DNA of 64,000 nucleotides, from contig CAJTRA010000005.1 of the NCBI GenBank assembly GCA_910578345.1, forward strand, positions 62,001 through 126,000. Direction: 5' to 3'. The notes below the pieces were generated by a model. That model was given only the letters and a program-made list of their open reading frames with translations, searched no databases and was not told the DNA's origin. The position numbers and the translations under genes were made by a program. Positions 26,361 to 35,598 of the stretch are shown here, piece after piece. Position 1 is the stretch's first letter. The number at the start of each line of letters is the position of its first letter. The stretch comes from an uncultured Lachnospiraceae bacterium. GTDB taxonomy: Bacteria > Bacillota > Clostridia > Lachnospirales > Lachnospiraceae.

Positions 26361-28583
26361 GTGAATGCCTATTGGCTGATGGAATATGTAAAAATACTTA
26401 TTGGATATTTCTTTTTCATGTTTGTCTGGCCGTCCGTTGTCTTTAGAAATTATCTGAAAGGAAAGACCAAAACGTATCGTTTTAGTTTTTGTGTCACGGC
26501 ACAGATCATCATTGTTAATACAGTAGTTCTTATATTAGGTCTTTTCGGGATTTTGTATACTGGATTGATCGCGGTTTTATTCTATGGAATCTTTTTGTGG
26601 ACATTTCTCCGTATGTGTTTGGATTGTGCGTGGCTGAAGGCTGATCGTGAAGGAAAACAGCAACATTTTCGACTGTGGGTGCAAGACTTGCGTAAAGATT
26701 TTACGGTAAGAGGCGGGGAGTATATCTTACTTTCGGTGGTGATGATTTTTGGGATGTTGTATTTCTCCCATGGAGCTTTTCAGGTACATTCTTATAGTAT
26801 CTATGACGTATATCAACATCATGGCTGGGTGAATGCATTGGTGGAGGGCAGAATCTATCCTGGCGGAATTTATCCTGAAGCAATGCACTGTTTTATCTAT
26901 TGTCTTCATGCACTATTCGGGATTCGGATCTATAGTCTTATGTTATATTTGCAGTGCATACACTTGATGCTGTTCTTTCTTTCGGCGTATATTTTATTCA
27001 GGGAAGTATTTCATTGGTGTTATTCACCGATTTTTGTAATTTGCCTGTATATGACGATCAATATAACCGGAGGTCACAGTATGTACCGTCTTCCGTTAAC
27101 GCTCCCGATGGAATTTGGTTTACATACTCAATTTTTGTGCGCCGCATATTTTGTACGATATATGAAAAGAGAAGGACATATTGACAGGAAAGAGAAAAGT
27201 TCAAAGTTCTGTTGGGATGAAAATTTATTGATATTGGTACTGGCGCTGGCTGCTTCAATCGCCTCCCATTATTTTACAACGATCATGGCATTTCTGCTCT
27301 GCGCTTCATTTGCAGTATTTTATATCAGAAAAATATTGCGTGTGGAGTATTTTGTTCCGTTGCTTGTTTCTGTGATCTGTGGATGTATGATTGCAGTGGC
27401 ACCTATGGTGGGGGCGTTTATTTCTGGAATACCGTTTGAAGGGTCGATCAGGTGGGCACTGAGTGAAATGGAGAGCAGCAATGCCGGATGGATCAGCTCT
27501 GAAAATATTTCCGGGGACATAGAGGCTCCAAGAGGACCATTAGAATTGACGCGGGAAGATATGGAGGTTGTGGAAAAATTACCACAGATTGGGCAGTACA
27601 TTCTAACAGGGATCATAAGAACAGAATATTTTATAAAAGTCATGTATCAGGACGGATATCAAGGGATGCATAAGCCGGAAAGAGGAAGAAGGATTTTTTG
27701 GATCACGGTGTTTATGATCGCGTTCTGTATTATAAATAGAGTGAAAGATTTTATATGGCTTAAGAAAATTGGCAGAGAGTACCCGCCGATCATCCTAGCA
27801 TCCTTTCTTTCAGTGTTTGCCTGTGTCAGCAGCCTAAAGCCAGAGCTGGGATTTCCAACGATTATTCCTGAGCATCGTTTTTGTGCAGAAGGTTTTCTCA
27901 TGACTTTTGCTATCATGATGATGCCGGCGGATATCCTTTTTTCTGTAGCAGAGCATTTTCGGAAGGGTTATTTTTTACAGACATTGTCTTATCTTTTTTC
28001 AATAGGTATATACGGACTTATGCATTTCCAGGATAACTTTCATGGTTATCTATCCTGTTCTTTAAATCGATATGATGCAGCAGTGGAAGTGACAGAGTCC
28101 ATTATCAATGAATATCCAGAGGGTACTTATACAGTAATCTCACCACACGAGGAGGCTCATCAGCTTGCTCTCTATGGGGAGCACGAGGAAATTCCGGTAT
28201 TTCTTGAAAAATGCACAGGAAGGGATTATTTACTTACAACAGAATATGTTTTTCTATATGTGGAAAAAAAGCCGATTGAATACCATCAAGTGTATTTCTA
28301 CAGCGGACCTTCCTGGTTGGGAAAAAGTGGAAACATGCAGATCAGATCGACAGAAATTTCGGAAGAAGCAGCAAAGGAAAATCTGGAGAACTATGCAGAT
28401 TCTGCCTGGGAGCCATATGCGAAAGGGCGTACAGCTATGGAGTCTAAGCTATATTGGTGGTGTCAGGACTTCGCCCAAAAACATCCTTCAGAATTAAAAA
28501 CATATTATGAAGACGATAACTTTATTTGTTATTTTTTTAGACAAGATACAGATGATCCCTATAATCTTGCAGGAGGACTGTGA
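26361..28583 (+). CDS. Large polytopic membrane protein, GT-C-like, paralogue B
   Basis: 740 residues from a GTG with AGAGGG upstream. Multi-spanning membrane part to about residue 560, then a soluble C-terminal domain. It is paralogous over its length to the 14031-16430 product: shared WPSVVF, KTKTYRFSFCVTA, GAFQVHSYSIYDVYQHH, IYPEAMHCFIYCLHALFGIR, VTESIINEYPEGTYTVISP, EYVFLYVEKKP and a FxCYFFRQD end. The conserved Asp-His-His in the first outer loop fits a GT-C active site. The two copies probably act on different intermediates of the same polymer. Function is inferred from location only. Confidence 0.6.
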   Translation: MNAYWLMEYVKILIGYFFFMFVWPSVVFRNYLKGKTKTYRFSFCVTAQIIIVNTVVLILGLFGILYTGLIAVLFYGIFLWTFLRMCLDCAWLKADREGKQQHFRLWVQDLRKDFTVRGGEYILLSVVMIFGMLYFSHGAFQVHSYSIYDVYQHHGWVNALVEGRIYPGGIYPEAMHCFIYCLHALFGIRIYSLMLYLQCIHLMLFFLSAYILFREVFHWCYSPIFVICLYMTINITGGHSMYRLPLTLPMEFGLHTQFLCAAYFVRYMKREGHIDRKEKSSKFCWDENLLILVLALAASIASHYFTTIMAFLLCASFAVFYIRKILRVEYFVPLLVSVICGCMIAVAPMVGAFISGIPFEGSIRWALSEMESSNAGWISSENISGDIEAPRGPLELTREDMEVVEKLPQIGQYILTGIIRTEYFIKVMYQDGYQGMHKPERGRRIFWITVFMIAFCIINRVKDFIWLKKIGREYPPIILASFLSVFACVSSLKPELGFPTIIPEHRFCAEGFLMTFAIMMMPADILFSVAEHFRKGYFLQTLSYLFSIGIYGLMHFQDNFHGYLSCSLNRYDAAVEVTESIINEYPEGTYTVISPHEEAHQLALYGEHEEIPVFLEKCTGRDYLLTTEYVFLYVEKKPIEYHQVYFYSGPSWLGKSGNMQIRSTEISEEAAKENLENYADSAWEPYAKGRTAMESKLYWWCQDFAQKHPSELKTYYEDDNFICYFFRQDTDDPYNLAGGL

Positions 28584-29788
28584 TGAAAAAAATTCTGTTT
28601 GTGATCAATACTATGGGAATGGGCGGTGGAGAAAGAGGAATTCTGGAATTATTTGATCAGATAGACTTGGAGAAATACGAAGTATCTTTGTTTGTGTTAA
28701 CAGGACAAGGAGAGCTGATCGGCCAGATCCCAGATAAAGTGCATCTTTTAAATAGAATATATTTCCCGATTTCGGTACTTGATCATCCAGGGAAGCTCCG
28801 ACTTATTAAGACTGTGATGAGAAGTATGTTCATCAGAGGTACAATATGCAAAAGAATGGGATATATCATTAGGAATTTAAGGGAGATGGTTCAAAATGGG
28901 GACATACAAAAGAATAAGATTTTCTGGAAAGTTCTCTCAGACGGGGCGCAAAGGCTGGATCAGGAATATGATCTTGCAGTAGCTTATTTGGAAGGAGGAT
29001 CAGCGTATTATGTAGCGTCTTATGTGAAGGCTAAAAGAAAAGCTGCCTTTATTCATATTAATTATGAACTGGCAGGATATAACAGAGGACTGGATGAAGA
29101 GTGCTATGTAAAGTTTGATCGTATCTTTACTGTATCGGAAAGCGTAAAGGAGAGCTTTCTTAGAGTTTATCCAGAATGCAGCAAACAGACAAGCGTGTTT
29201 TATAATTTAATTAATAGGGAAAAGATCATACGTAGATCAGTAGAAGAAGGAGGATTTTCGGATGAGTATGATGGATTTCGGATTTTGACAGTGGGAAGGC
29301 TGGTTGTGCAAAAAGCGCTTCCTGTGGCGATCGATGCTATGAGGATCTTAAAGACCAGTGGCAGATCTTTTCGATGGTATGTCCTGGGAGAGGGAGAGAT
29401 ACGAAAGAAACTACAGGAACAGATTCAGGCGCTGGGATTGGGGGAGGACTTCATTCTCTTAGGAACCGTGGAGAATCCTTATCCTTATTATGCGCAGTGT
29501 GATCTGTATGTACATACGACCTATTACGAAGGAAAGAGTATTGCGATAGAAGAGGCGCAGATCCTTGGATGTGCCATGCTGGTGACAGAGCATAGCGGCG
29601 TATGGGAACAAATAGAAGATGGAGTGGATGGAAAGATCTGTGCGCTCAGCCCTCAGGAGATAGCGGAGAACATACTGGAGATGGTACAGGATCGGCAGAA
29701 GCTGAATGCTTATAGACAGGCAGCGGCACAAAGAAAACAGATGGATAATCAGAGAGAGGTCAATAAGCTTCTGGAATTATTAAAGTGA
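28583..29788 (+). CDS. GT4 family glycosyltransferase, last gene of the polysaccharide locus
   Basis: About 401 residues. MKKILFVINTMGMGGGERGI is the GT4 opening; TVGRLVVQKALPVAIDAM and the E-x7-E motif EGKSIAIEE at 316-324 mark the donor domain. The ATG at 28583 follows AGGAGG by six bases and overlaps the previous stop; a GTG one codon earlier is also possible. Its 3' end runs nine bases into the convergent YolD-like gene, and I see no terminator after it. Confidence 0.85.
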   Translation: MKKILFVINTMGMGGGERGILELFDQIDLEKYEVSLFVLTGQGELIGQIPDKVHLLNRIYFPISVLDHPGKLRLIKTVMRSMFIRGTICKRMGYIIRNLREMVQNGDIQKNKIFWKVLSDGAQRLDQEYDLAVAYLEGGSAYYVASYVKAKRKAAFIHINYELAGYNRGLDEECYVKFDRIFTVSESVKESFLRVYPECSKQTSVFYNLINREKIIRRSVEEGGFSDEYDGFRILTVGRLVVQKALPVAIDAMRILKTSGRSFRWYVLGEGEIRKKLQEQIQALGLGEDFILLGTVENPYPYYAQCDLYVHTTYYEGKSIAIEEAQILGCAMLVTEHSGVWEQIEDGVDGKICALSPQEIAENILEMVQDRQKLNAYRQAAAQRKQMDNQREVNKLLELLK

Positions 29789-30124
29789 ATCTCCTTCCAC
29801 CTTCACATCCAAAATATCCTCAAACAAAATCTTCGTATTGACGATCCGTACAAACCGGCATGCCGTATCGATCCGGGCGACCATGCCGGTTTGTTTGACA
29901 TATTCGTCCTCATGGAAATAGACGATGGAAGCAATCTTTCCTTTGGAAAGGAGATGCATTTTCCGGTCAAGTTCCTCCGCCATCTCTTCGGAAAGCTCTA
30001 TTTTGGGGACAGTGATCTTTTCTTTGACTGCCAGAGCGTCCGGCAGGCCTTTGAGCGCCGCAAAGGGCATAAATTGTTTGGCTCGCTCTTCCAGGGGCAT
30101 TTTATTCTTAGGTTTACTCGCCAC
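29780..30124 (-). CDS. YolD-like family protein
   Basis: 114 residues with a GTG start (GGAGG eight bases upstream). The N-terminal KNKMPLEERAKQFMPFAALKGL and the later ASIVYFHEDEYVKQTGMVARID fit YolD-like proteins, small partners encoded beside Y-family polymerases in Bacillota, named after B. subtilis YolD. A role in the SOS response is inferred from that pairing. It overlaps the polymerase gene upstream by 11 bases, so the two form an operon. It overlaps a convergent glycosyltransferase gene by nine bases. Confidence 0.85.
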   Translation of the reverse strand: MASKPKNKMPLEERAKQFMPFAALKGLPDALAVKEKITVPKIELSEEMAEELDRKMHLLSKGKIASIVYFHEDEYVKQTGMVARIDTACRFVRIVNTKILFEDILDVKVEGDSL

Positions 30125-31379
30125 TTTTGTGTCCTCCGATCTGATGATTTCTTTCTCTGGTGGTGGCGCCTTCTTCCAGGTTCATTCCCTTTAAGATGGC
30201 ATCCTTGCCGAATTTATTCTTGATGCTGATGACCGCCTGCTGTATCTTGCGGTTTCGTTCCAGTTCTGCACTGTCCTGGAAGAAATTGTATTGGTGATAT
30301 TCTTCCGGCACAACATTGTTGCAGGTGATGTTGATCCGGTGGATCGGATAAGAGGGATTGACGATCCGCTGGTAGAGTCCTGTCACTGCCGGGAGGAGCA
30401 GTACGTCTGAATTGGTCGGTGTGTCAAGGGAAACCGTACCGTGTGCAGAGGTTATATGAAAGCGTCTGGAATAACCTATGTGGAGTGTAATGGAACCGGT
30501 GACCAGATTCTTCTCTACCAGATCGAGGCAGAGCAGGTCCATCATTTCTTTTACGACGAGAAGACCTTTCTCGTAAGGATAGTCGCAGGAGAGTACCTGG
30601 CCGCTTCCAAGGCAGTTGGATTGCGGCCGGTAAGCCTTGATATCTGTGATCGTGACGGGCTCCCTTCCCCAGGCGTGATCAATCAGCAGTTCTGCATCGA
30701 CACCGAACAGATGATAGAGAAAATCCTCGTCGGCTTCGGCAATGTCGCGCATCGTGCGGATGCCATATGGTTCCAGCCGTCTTGCTGTCCCTGCGCCGAT
30801 GCGCCAGAAATCAGTGAGAGGCTTGTGATTCCAAAGCTGTGTCCGGTAACTCTCCTCATCCAGTTCACCAATAAAATCATCTGCATGTTTGGCAGTGATA
30901 TCCAGTGCGACCTTAGCCAGGTACAGGTTCGTGCCGACACCGCAGGTGGCGCGGATCTTTGTGCTCCTGTAGATGTCATTCATGATCTTTGATCCTAAGG
31001 CGCGGGCAGAAAGCTGGTATAAAGCCAGATAATCTGTGACATCCAGGAAGACTTCGTCAATGGAGTAGACGTGGATATCTTCCTTAGCGATATACTTCAG
31101 GTAAACGGCATAGATCTCTGCGGCTGTATCGATGTATTTCTGCATCCGCGGCGGGGCAATGGTGTATTTGACATGTTTCGGTATTTCAAAAAGGCGGCAG
31201 CGGTTCTGAATGCCCAGTGCTTTCATGGCAGGAGTGATGGCCAGACAGATGGTTTTCTCGGTTCGTTCCGGGTCGGCAACTACCAGGTTCTCGGTCATAG
31301 GGTCCATGTCTCTCGCAACGCATTCCACGGAGGCATAGAAGGATTTCAGGTCAATGCATAGATACGTGTGCTGTTTCAT
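30114..31379 (-). CDS. Y-family DNA polymerase (UmuC/DinB-like)
   Basis: 421 residues, a lesion-bypass polymerase. IDLKSFYASVE near the start gives the first metal-binding Asp (D10), and YSIDEVFLD carries the second pair (D108, E109). Helix-hairpin-helix and little-finger regions follow (WRIGAGTARRLEPYGIRTM). The lack of a clamp-binding extension and the YolD partner place it with the UvrX/YqjW-type bacillary enzymes rather than classic DinB. AAGGAG precedes the ATG. Expression should be under LexA control: a consensus SOS box overlaps its promoter. Confidence 0.9.
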   Translation of the reverse strand: MKQHTYLCIDLKSFYASVECVARDMDPMTENLVVADPERTEKTICLAITPAMKALGIQNRCRLFEIPKHVKYTIAPPRMQKYIDTAAEIYAVYLKYIAKEDIHVYSIDEVFLDVTDYLALYQLSARALGSKIMNDIYRSTKIRATCGVGTNLYLAKVALDITAKHADDFIGELDEESYRTQLWNHKPLTDFWRIGAGTARRLEPYGIRTMRDIAEADEDFLYHLFGVDAELLIDHAWGREPVTITDIKAYRPQSNCLGSGQVLSCDYPYEKGLLVVKEMMDLLCLDLVEKNLVTGSITLHIGYSRRFHITSAHGTVSLDTPTNSDVLLLPAVTGLYQRIVNPSYPIHRINITCNNVVPEEYHQYNFFQDSAELERNRKIQQAVISIKNKFGKDAILKGMNLEEGATTRERNHQIGGHKSGE

Positions 31380-31681
31380 ATAGAGAGGCTCCTTGAAAGA
31401 AATTTCGCTGCATCAGTAGGGTAAGGGAGTAGGCCATAAGTTATTATGGCTATTATGTCGTCCATATATGCCCTATAGGTAATACTATAGCATACGAACG
31501 TATGTTTGTAAACTGGGTATAAATGTCATGGAAAAGGTGGAGAAATCAGAGGAAATAAAAAATCTTAGACAGATGGGTAGCGGTGGAGACGATGATGTGA
31601 TAAAATTTTTACATTGCGATAAAAAGGAATTCGAGAGGCAAAGGTATCTTTTCAAAAACAGGATAATGGAGGAAGCAAGAC
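31380..31681. other. Divergent intergenic region
   Basis: About 300 bases between the polymerase gene and the DUF362 gene. It contains the LexA-controlled promoter for the minus strand. A frame at 31528-31716 reads on the plus strand but has no clear ribosome site and overlaps the DUF362 start, so I do not call it. No clear plus-strand promoter was found. Confidence 0.5.
31484..31512 (-). promoter_or_regulatory. lexA box: Sigma-A promoter with LexA (SOS) box for polymerase-YolD operon
   Basis: On the minus strand TTTACA (31512-31507), 17 bases, TATAGT (31489-31484). CGAACGTATGTTTG at 31495-31508 matches the Bacillus-type LexA consensus CGAACRNRYGTTYG at every position and overlaps the -35 and spacer, so bound LexA would block polymerase. 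The predicted leader is about 100 bases. Confidence 0.85.
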
Positions 31682-32800
31682 ATGGGAAAAGCAAATGTAT
31701 ATTTCACAACTTTTAAGGCGACAGAGCATGAGAATCTTCTGCAGAAGCTGCACCGTCTGATGAAAACGGCAGGGTTTGAGAAGATCGACTTCACGGATAA
31801 GTATGCGGCGATTAAGATTCATTTCGGCGAGTATGGCAATCTGGCATTTCTACGCCCGAATTATGCCAGGGTGGTGGCAGATTATGTGAAAGAGCTGGGT
31901 GGTAAGCCTTTTCTGACAGACTGTAATACATTATATGTGGGCAGCAGGAAGAATGCGCTCGATCATTTAGAGACAGCATACATAAACGGGTTCTCACCGT
32001 ATCAGACAGGCTGTCATGTGATCATCGGTGATGGTCTGAAAGGAACGGATGAGACGCTGGTTCCTATTGATGGGGAATATGTGAAAGAGGCAAAGATCGG
32101 CCATGCGATCATGGACGCAGATGTTTTTATTTCCCTGACGCATTTTAAAGGTCACGAGATGGCTGGGTTTGGCGGTGCGCTTAAGAATATCGGTATGGGC
32201 TGCGGCTCCAGGGCAGGGAAGATGGAGCAGCACTGTGATGGTAAGCCAAGCGTGGATCAGTCTGCCTGTGTAGGCTGTGGAGCCTGTGACAGGATCTGTG
32301 CACATGGCGCTCCAGTGATTGAGAATGGCAAGGCGCAGATCGATCATGATAAATGTGTGGGATGCGGACGCTGTCTGGCAGTCTGTCCGAAGGATGCGAT
32401 CGCAGCGGATTTCGAAGATTCCGTGGCAGTGCTCAATTACCGGATGGCAGAATACAGTCTGGCAGTTTGTAAGGATCGTCCCTGTTTCCATATTTCCCTG
32501 ATCTGTGATGTGTCTCCAAACTGTGACTGTCATGCGGAGAATGACATCCCGATCATCCCGAATGTGGGCATGCTGGCATCTTTTGATCCGGTAGCGTTAG
32601 ACCAGGCATGTGCGGATCTGTGCAACCAGATGACGCCGGTAGAGAGCAGTATCTTAGGAGAGAATCTGAAGGAGCATGGCAATGAAGAGGGTCATGACCA
32701 TTTCCATATGACACATCCGGATACCGAATGGAGAAGCTGTATCTCCCATGCGGTGAAGATTGGCCTGGGTACGGATCAGTATGAGCTGATGCGGATATAA
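31682..32800 (+). CDS. DUF362 family 4Fe-4S binding protein
   Basis: 372 residues. The N-terminal two thirds follow DUF362 (AIKIHFGEYGNLAFLRP, LTDCNTLY, SLTHFKGHEMAGFGGALKN, GMGCGSRAGK). Two ferredoxin motifs come next, CVGCGACDRICAHGA and CVGCGRCLAVCPKDA, predicting two 4Fe-4S clusters, then a C-terminal domain with paired Cys (CDVSPNCDCH). The family is common in anaerobes and its reaction is unknown; an electron-transfer role is likely. GAGGAAG is just upstream of the ATG. It appears monocistronic. Confidence 0.87.
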   Translation: MGKANVYFTTFKATEHENLLQKLHRLMKTAGFEKIDFTDKYAAIKIHFGEYGNLAFLRPNYARVVADYVKELGGKPFLTDCNTLYVGSRKNALDHLETAYINGFSPYQTGCHVIIGDGLKGTDETLVPIDGEYVKEAKIGHAIMDADVFISLTHFKGHEMAGFGGALKNIGMGCGSRAGKMEQHCDGKPSVDQSACVGCGACDRICAHGAPVIENGKAQIDHDKCVGCGRCLAVCPKDAIAADFEDSVAVLNYRMAEYSLAVCKDRPCFHISLICDVSPNCDCHAENDIPIIPNVGMLASFDPVALDQACADLCNQMTPVESSILGENLKEHGNEEGHDHFHMTHPDTEWRSCISHAVKIGLGTDQYELMRI

Positions 32801-32923
32801 TATACAGGCGTCCGGCGATGATGCTATAAGATTTGGTAAGTGGGTTTATCGCGGCGTACTTCTGGTATGGTGATATAGACAGAAAGAATTGCAGATTGAT
32901 GAGAGAAAGGCATTTGAATCGAA

Positions 32924-34720
32924 ATGAAAAAAGACGAAAAATTAGAGCAGCTTCGGAAACTGATGCAGGAGAGGAACTTTTCCGCTTATATCATCCCTAC
33001 GGATGATTTCCACAGCTCAGAGTATGTGGGCAGTTATTTTAAAGCGCGGGAGTATATGTCAGGGTTTACCGGTTCGGCTGGGACGCTGGTCGTCCTGCCG
33101 GATCAGGCGGCTTTGTGGACAGATGGAAGATATTTTCTGCAGGCAGCAGAACAGTTGAAAGGCAGTCAGATCACACTTATGCGTTCCGGACAGCCAGGCG
33201 TTTTTTCCATAGAGGAATATTTGCAGAAGCATCTGCAGGAAAAGGCTGTTGTAGGGTTTGACGGCCGCACGGTTACCAGACGGTTTGTTAATCTGATCCG
33301 GGAAAAGACAGACGAAAAACAGGTGACTTTTGACGGCAGAGAAGATCTGGTTGGCAAGGTCTGGGAGGGTCGTCCTGCGCTTTCGAAAGAACCGGTCTGG
33401 GAACTTGACATGAGATACGCGGGTAAGAGCCGGGTGGACAAGATACAGGAAGTGCGGATGGAAATGCAGGAGAAGCAGGCGGATTATCTGCTGCTCACCG
33501 CTTTAGATGAGATTGCCTGGCTCTTTAACCTGCGCGGCAATGATATAGCGTATACCCCTGTTTTTCTTTCTTATCTGCTGCTGACGAAAGAGCAGATCTG
33601 TCTCTTTGCGCATGAGGAGATTTTTACAGAGGAATTGAAGGGGAAGTTACGACAGGAGGGGGTTGCTATTAAACCCTATGATGCCATAGAGGAGACGGTT
33701 CAGAACTTGTCTGACGGGAAGAAGATCTGGCTTGACAGCGGCGTTGTGAACTATAGACTGACAGAAAGTATACCAGAGTCTGTAGAGATCCTGGATCAGA
33801 GCAGTCCGGTGGTGCTTATGAAAGCGGTCAAGAACCAGACGGAGATGGATAACATGCGGACGGCCCATGTGAAGGACGGTGTGGCAGTCACAAGGTTTAT
33901 ACACTGGCTGAAGACGAATGTCGGCAGAGAAACCATTACAGAGATGAGTGCGGCGGAGAAGTTAGAGTCGCTTCGTGCACAGATGGAAGGGTATCTGGAA
34001 CAGAGTTTTGGTCCGATCATTGCCTATGGACCGCATGGAGCAATTGTGCACTATGCGGCGACAGAGCAGACGAATGCAGCAATGAAGACAGAGAGTTTCT
34101 GTCTGGCAGATACGGGTGGGCATTATAAAGAAGGCACTACGGATGTTACCCGGACGATTGTGCTGGGAACGCTGACGGAGGAGGAGAAGAGGGACTACAC
34201 GTTGGTATTGCGGGGAAATCTGGCGCTGGGTGCGGCGAAATTCTTAGAAGGAGTCAGTGGACAGAATCTGGATATTCTGGCAAGACAGCCGCTTTGGGAG
34301 GCTGGACTTGATTATAACCATGGAACTGGACATGGCGTTGGCTACATTCTTGGGGTACACGAGGGACCGCAGAGATTTCACTGGCGGACAGCCCCTGGGG
34401 CAAAGAGCGTTGCACTGAAAGAGGGAATGATTATTTCTGATGAACCAGGCTTATATCTGGAAGGAAAGTTTGGCGTTCGCCTGGAGAATCTTGTGCTGTG
34501 CCGGAAGAAGGAGAAGAATGAGTACGGCCAGTTCCTGTATCTGGAGCCGCTGACGATGGTGCCTTTTGACAGAGAAGCGATCCTGCCGGAATTGATGACA
34601 CGAAGCGAACTTGGATGGCTGAATGCGTATCATAAGCGAGTATATGAGACGCTTGCGCCTTTGATGGAAGAGGAAGAACTGATATGGCTTCGTGAGATGA
34701 CGGCAGAGCTGACAGAATAA
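32924..34720 (+). CDS. pepP: Xaa-Pro aminopeptidase (M24 family)
   Basis: 598 residues, the long three-domain form of aminopeptidase P that removes an N-terminal residue preceding proline. Two creatinase-N domains occupy about 1-310; the C-terminal pita-bread domain supplies the dinuclear metal ligands: Asp in LADTGGHYKEGTTDVTRT, His in NHGTGHGVGYILGVHEGP, Glu in MIISDEPGLYLEG and Glu in VRLENL. No signal peptide, so cytoplasmic. The ribosome site (GAGAAAGG) is rather distant from the ATG. A strong terminator follows the stop. Confidence 0.92.
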   Translation: MKKDEKLEQLRKLMQERNFSAYIIPTDDFHSSEYVGSYFKAREYMSGFTGSAGTLVVLPDQAALWTDGRYFLQAAEQLKGSQITLMRSGQPGVFSIEEYLQKHLQEKAVVGFDGRTVTRRFVNLIREKTDEKQVTFDGREDLVGKVWEGRPALSKEPVWELDMRYAGKSRVDKIQEVRMEMQEKQADYLLLTALDEIAWLFNLRGNDIAYTPVFLSYLLLTKEQICLFAHEEIFTEELKGKLRQEGVAIKPYDAIEETVQNLSDGKKIWLDSGVVNYRLTESIPESVEILDQSSPVVLMKAVKNQTEMDNMRTAHVKDGVAVTRFIHWLKTNVGRETITEMSAAEKLESLRAQMEGYLEQSFGPIIAYGPHGAIVHYAATEQTNAAMKTESFCLADTGGHYKEGTTDVTRTIVLGTLTEEEKRDYTLVLRGNLALGAAKFLEGVSGQNLDILARQPLWEAGLDYNHGTGHGVGYILGVHEGPQRFHWRTAPGAKSVALKEGMIISDEPGLYLEGKFGVRLENLVLCRKKEKNEYGQFLYLEPLTMVPFDREAILPELMTRSELGWLNAYHKRVYETLAPLMEEEELIWLREMTAELTE

Positions 34721-34731
34721 AATATTTCATG

Positions 34732-34764
34732 AAAGAGACTGTTGCATTGCAACAGTCTCTTTTC
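34732..34764 (+). terminator. Rho-independent terminator after pepP
   Basis: A perfect 14-bp stem (34732-34745 with 34749-34762) with a 3-base loop and T-rich 3' arm, 11 bases after the pepP stop. Confidence 0.85.
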
Positions 34765-34958
34765 GACTACAGGAAGGAGACAGGAAGCTGCCTCGTGCAA
34801 AGCATTTTCCGGATCAGAAAGAAAGAGGAAACGGCTATAAATTTGCGTAAACTCTGTATAGAAAACATGAGCTTGTGTCATACTCTGGATAAGCGAAAAA
34901 ACAGACAGGTGCAGATACATCGGGCAGATGTTGTGCGCCACATAGAATGGAGGAGACT

Positions 34959-35513
34959 ATGGCACAACCGACAGGAAAGAGTAAATATGCCGGAACTCAG
35001 ACAGAGAAGAATCTGGAGGCAGCGATCGCGGGAGAATCCGTGGCGAGAAACAATTATACATTTTTTGCATCCAAAGCAAGGAAGGAGGGATTTGAACAGA
35101 TCGCGGCGATCTTTCAGGATACGGCTGACAATGAGAAAGAACATGCAAAGATCTGGTATAAAGAGCGGTACGGTATTGAGAGTACGGCAGAGAATCTGGC
35201 GGCAGCGGCGGCAGGCGAACACTATGAATGGACAGAAATGTATGTGGGTTTTGCAGAGACTGCGCAGAGAGAAGGATTTCCAGAACTGGCGGCTAAGTTT
35301 CGTCAGGTAGCTGATATTGAGAAACAGCATGAAGAACGCTACCGGGCGCTTCTCCATAATGTAGAGATGCAGGAAGTATTCAGGAAGAGCGAAGTGAAAG
35401 TCTGGGAATGCCGCAATTGTGGACATATTGTTGTGGGCTGCAGCGCACCGGAAATCTGTCCTGTCTGTGATCATCCGCAGGCATATTTTGAGATTAAGCC
35501 GGAAAACTATTGA
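34959..35513 (+). CDS. Rubrerythrin family protein
   Basis: 184 residues. The ferritin-like four-helix part holds the diiron ligands (EAAIAGESVARNNY, DNEKEHAKIW, GEHYEWTEMY, IEKQHEERY). The C-terminal rubredoxin-like part has paired Cys: ECRNCGH and CPVCDHPQ. Rubrerythrins reduce hydrogen peroxide in anaerobes. The ATG at 34959 is five bases after GGAGG; the in-frame ATG at 34947 has the ribosome site inside it and is rejected. About 185 bases between the pepP terminator and this gene must hold its promoter, but I could not place one confidently. Confidence 0.93.
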   Translation: MAQPTGKSKYAGTQTEKNLEAAIAGESVARNNYTFFASKARKEGFEQIAAIFQDTADNEKEHAKIWYKERYGIESTAENLAAAAAGEHYEWTEMYVGFAETAQREGFPELAAKFRQVADIEKQHEERYRALLHNVEMQEVFRKSEVKVWECRNCGHIVVGCSAPEICPVCDHPQAYFEIKPENY

Positions 35514-35598
35514 TCCTGGCTGGCCGAGAGGCTGTCTCTTGGTCAGTCAGTGCAGGACAATATAGTATAGGAGTATCAGGAACAGGAGTGATGTTGTA

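Noticed and set aside
31528..31716. 62-codon frame before the DUF362 gene
   Set aside because: No ribosome site, unusual composition and overlap with the DUF362 start.
34729..35310. 193-codon frame overlapping rubrerythrin
   Set aside because: It is in a different frame, very Arg-rich and begins inside the pepP terminator.
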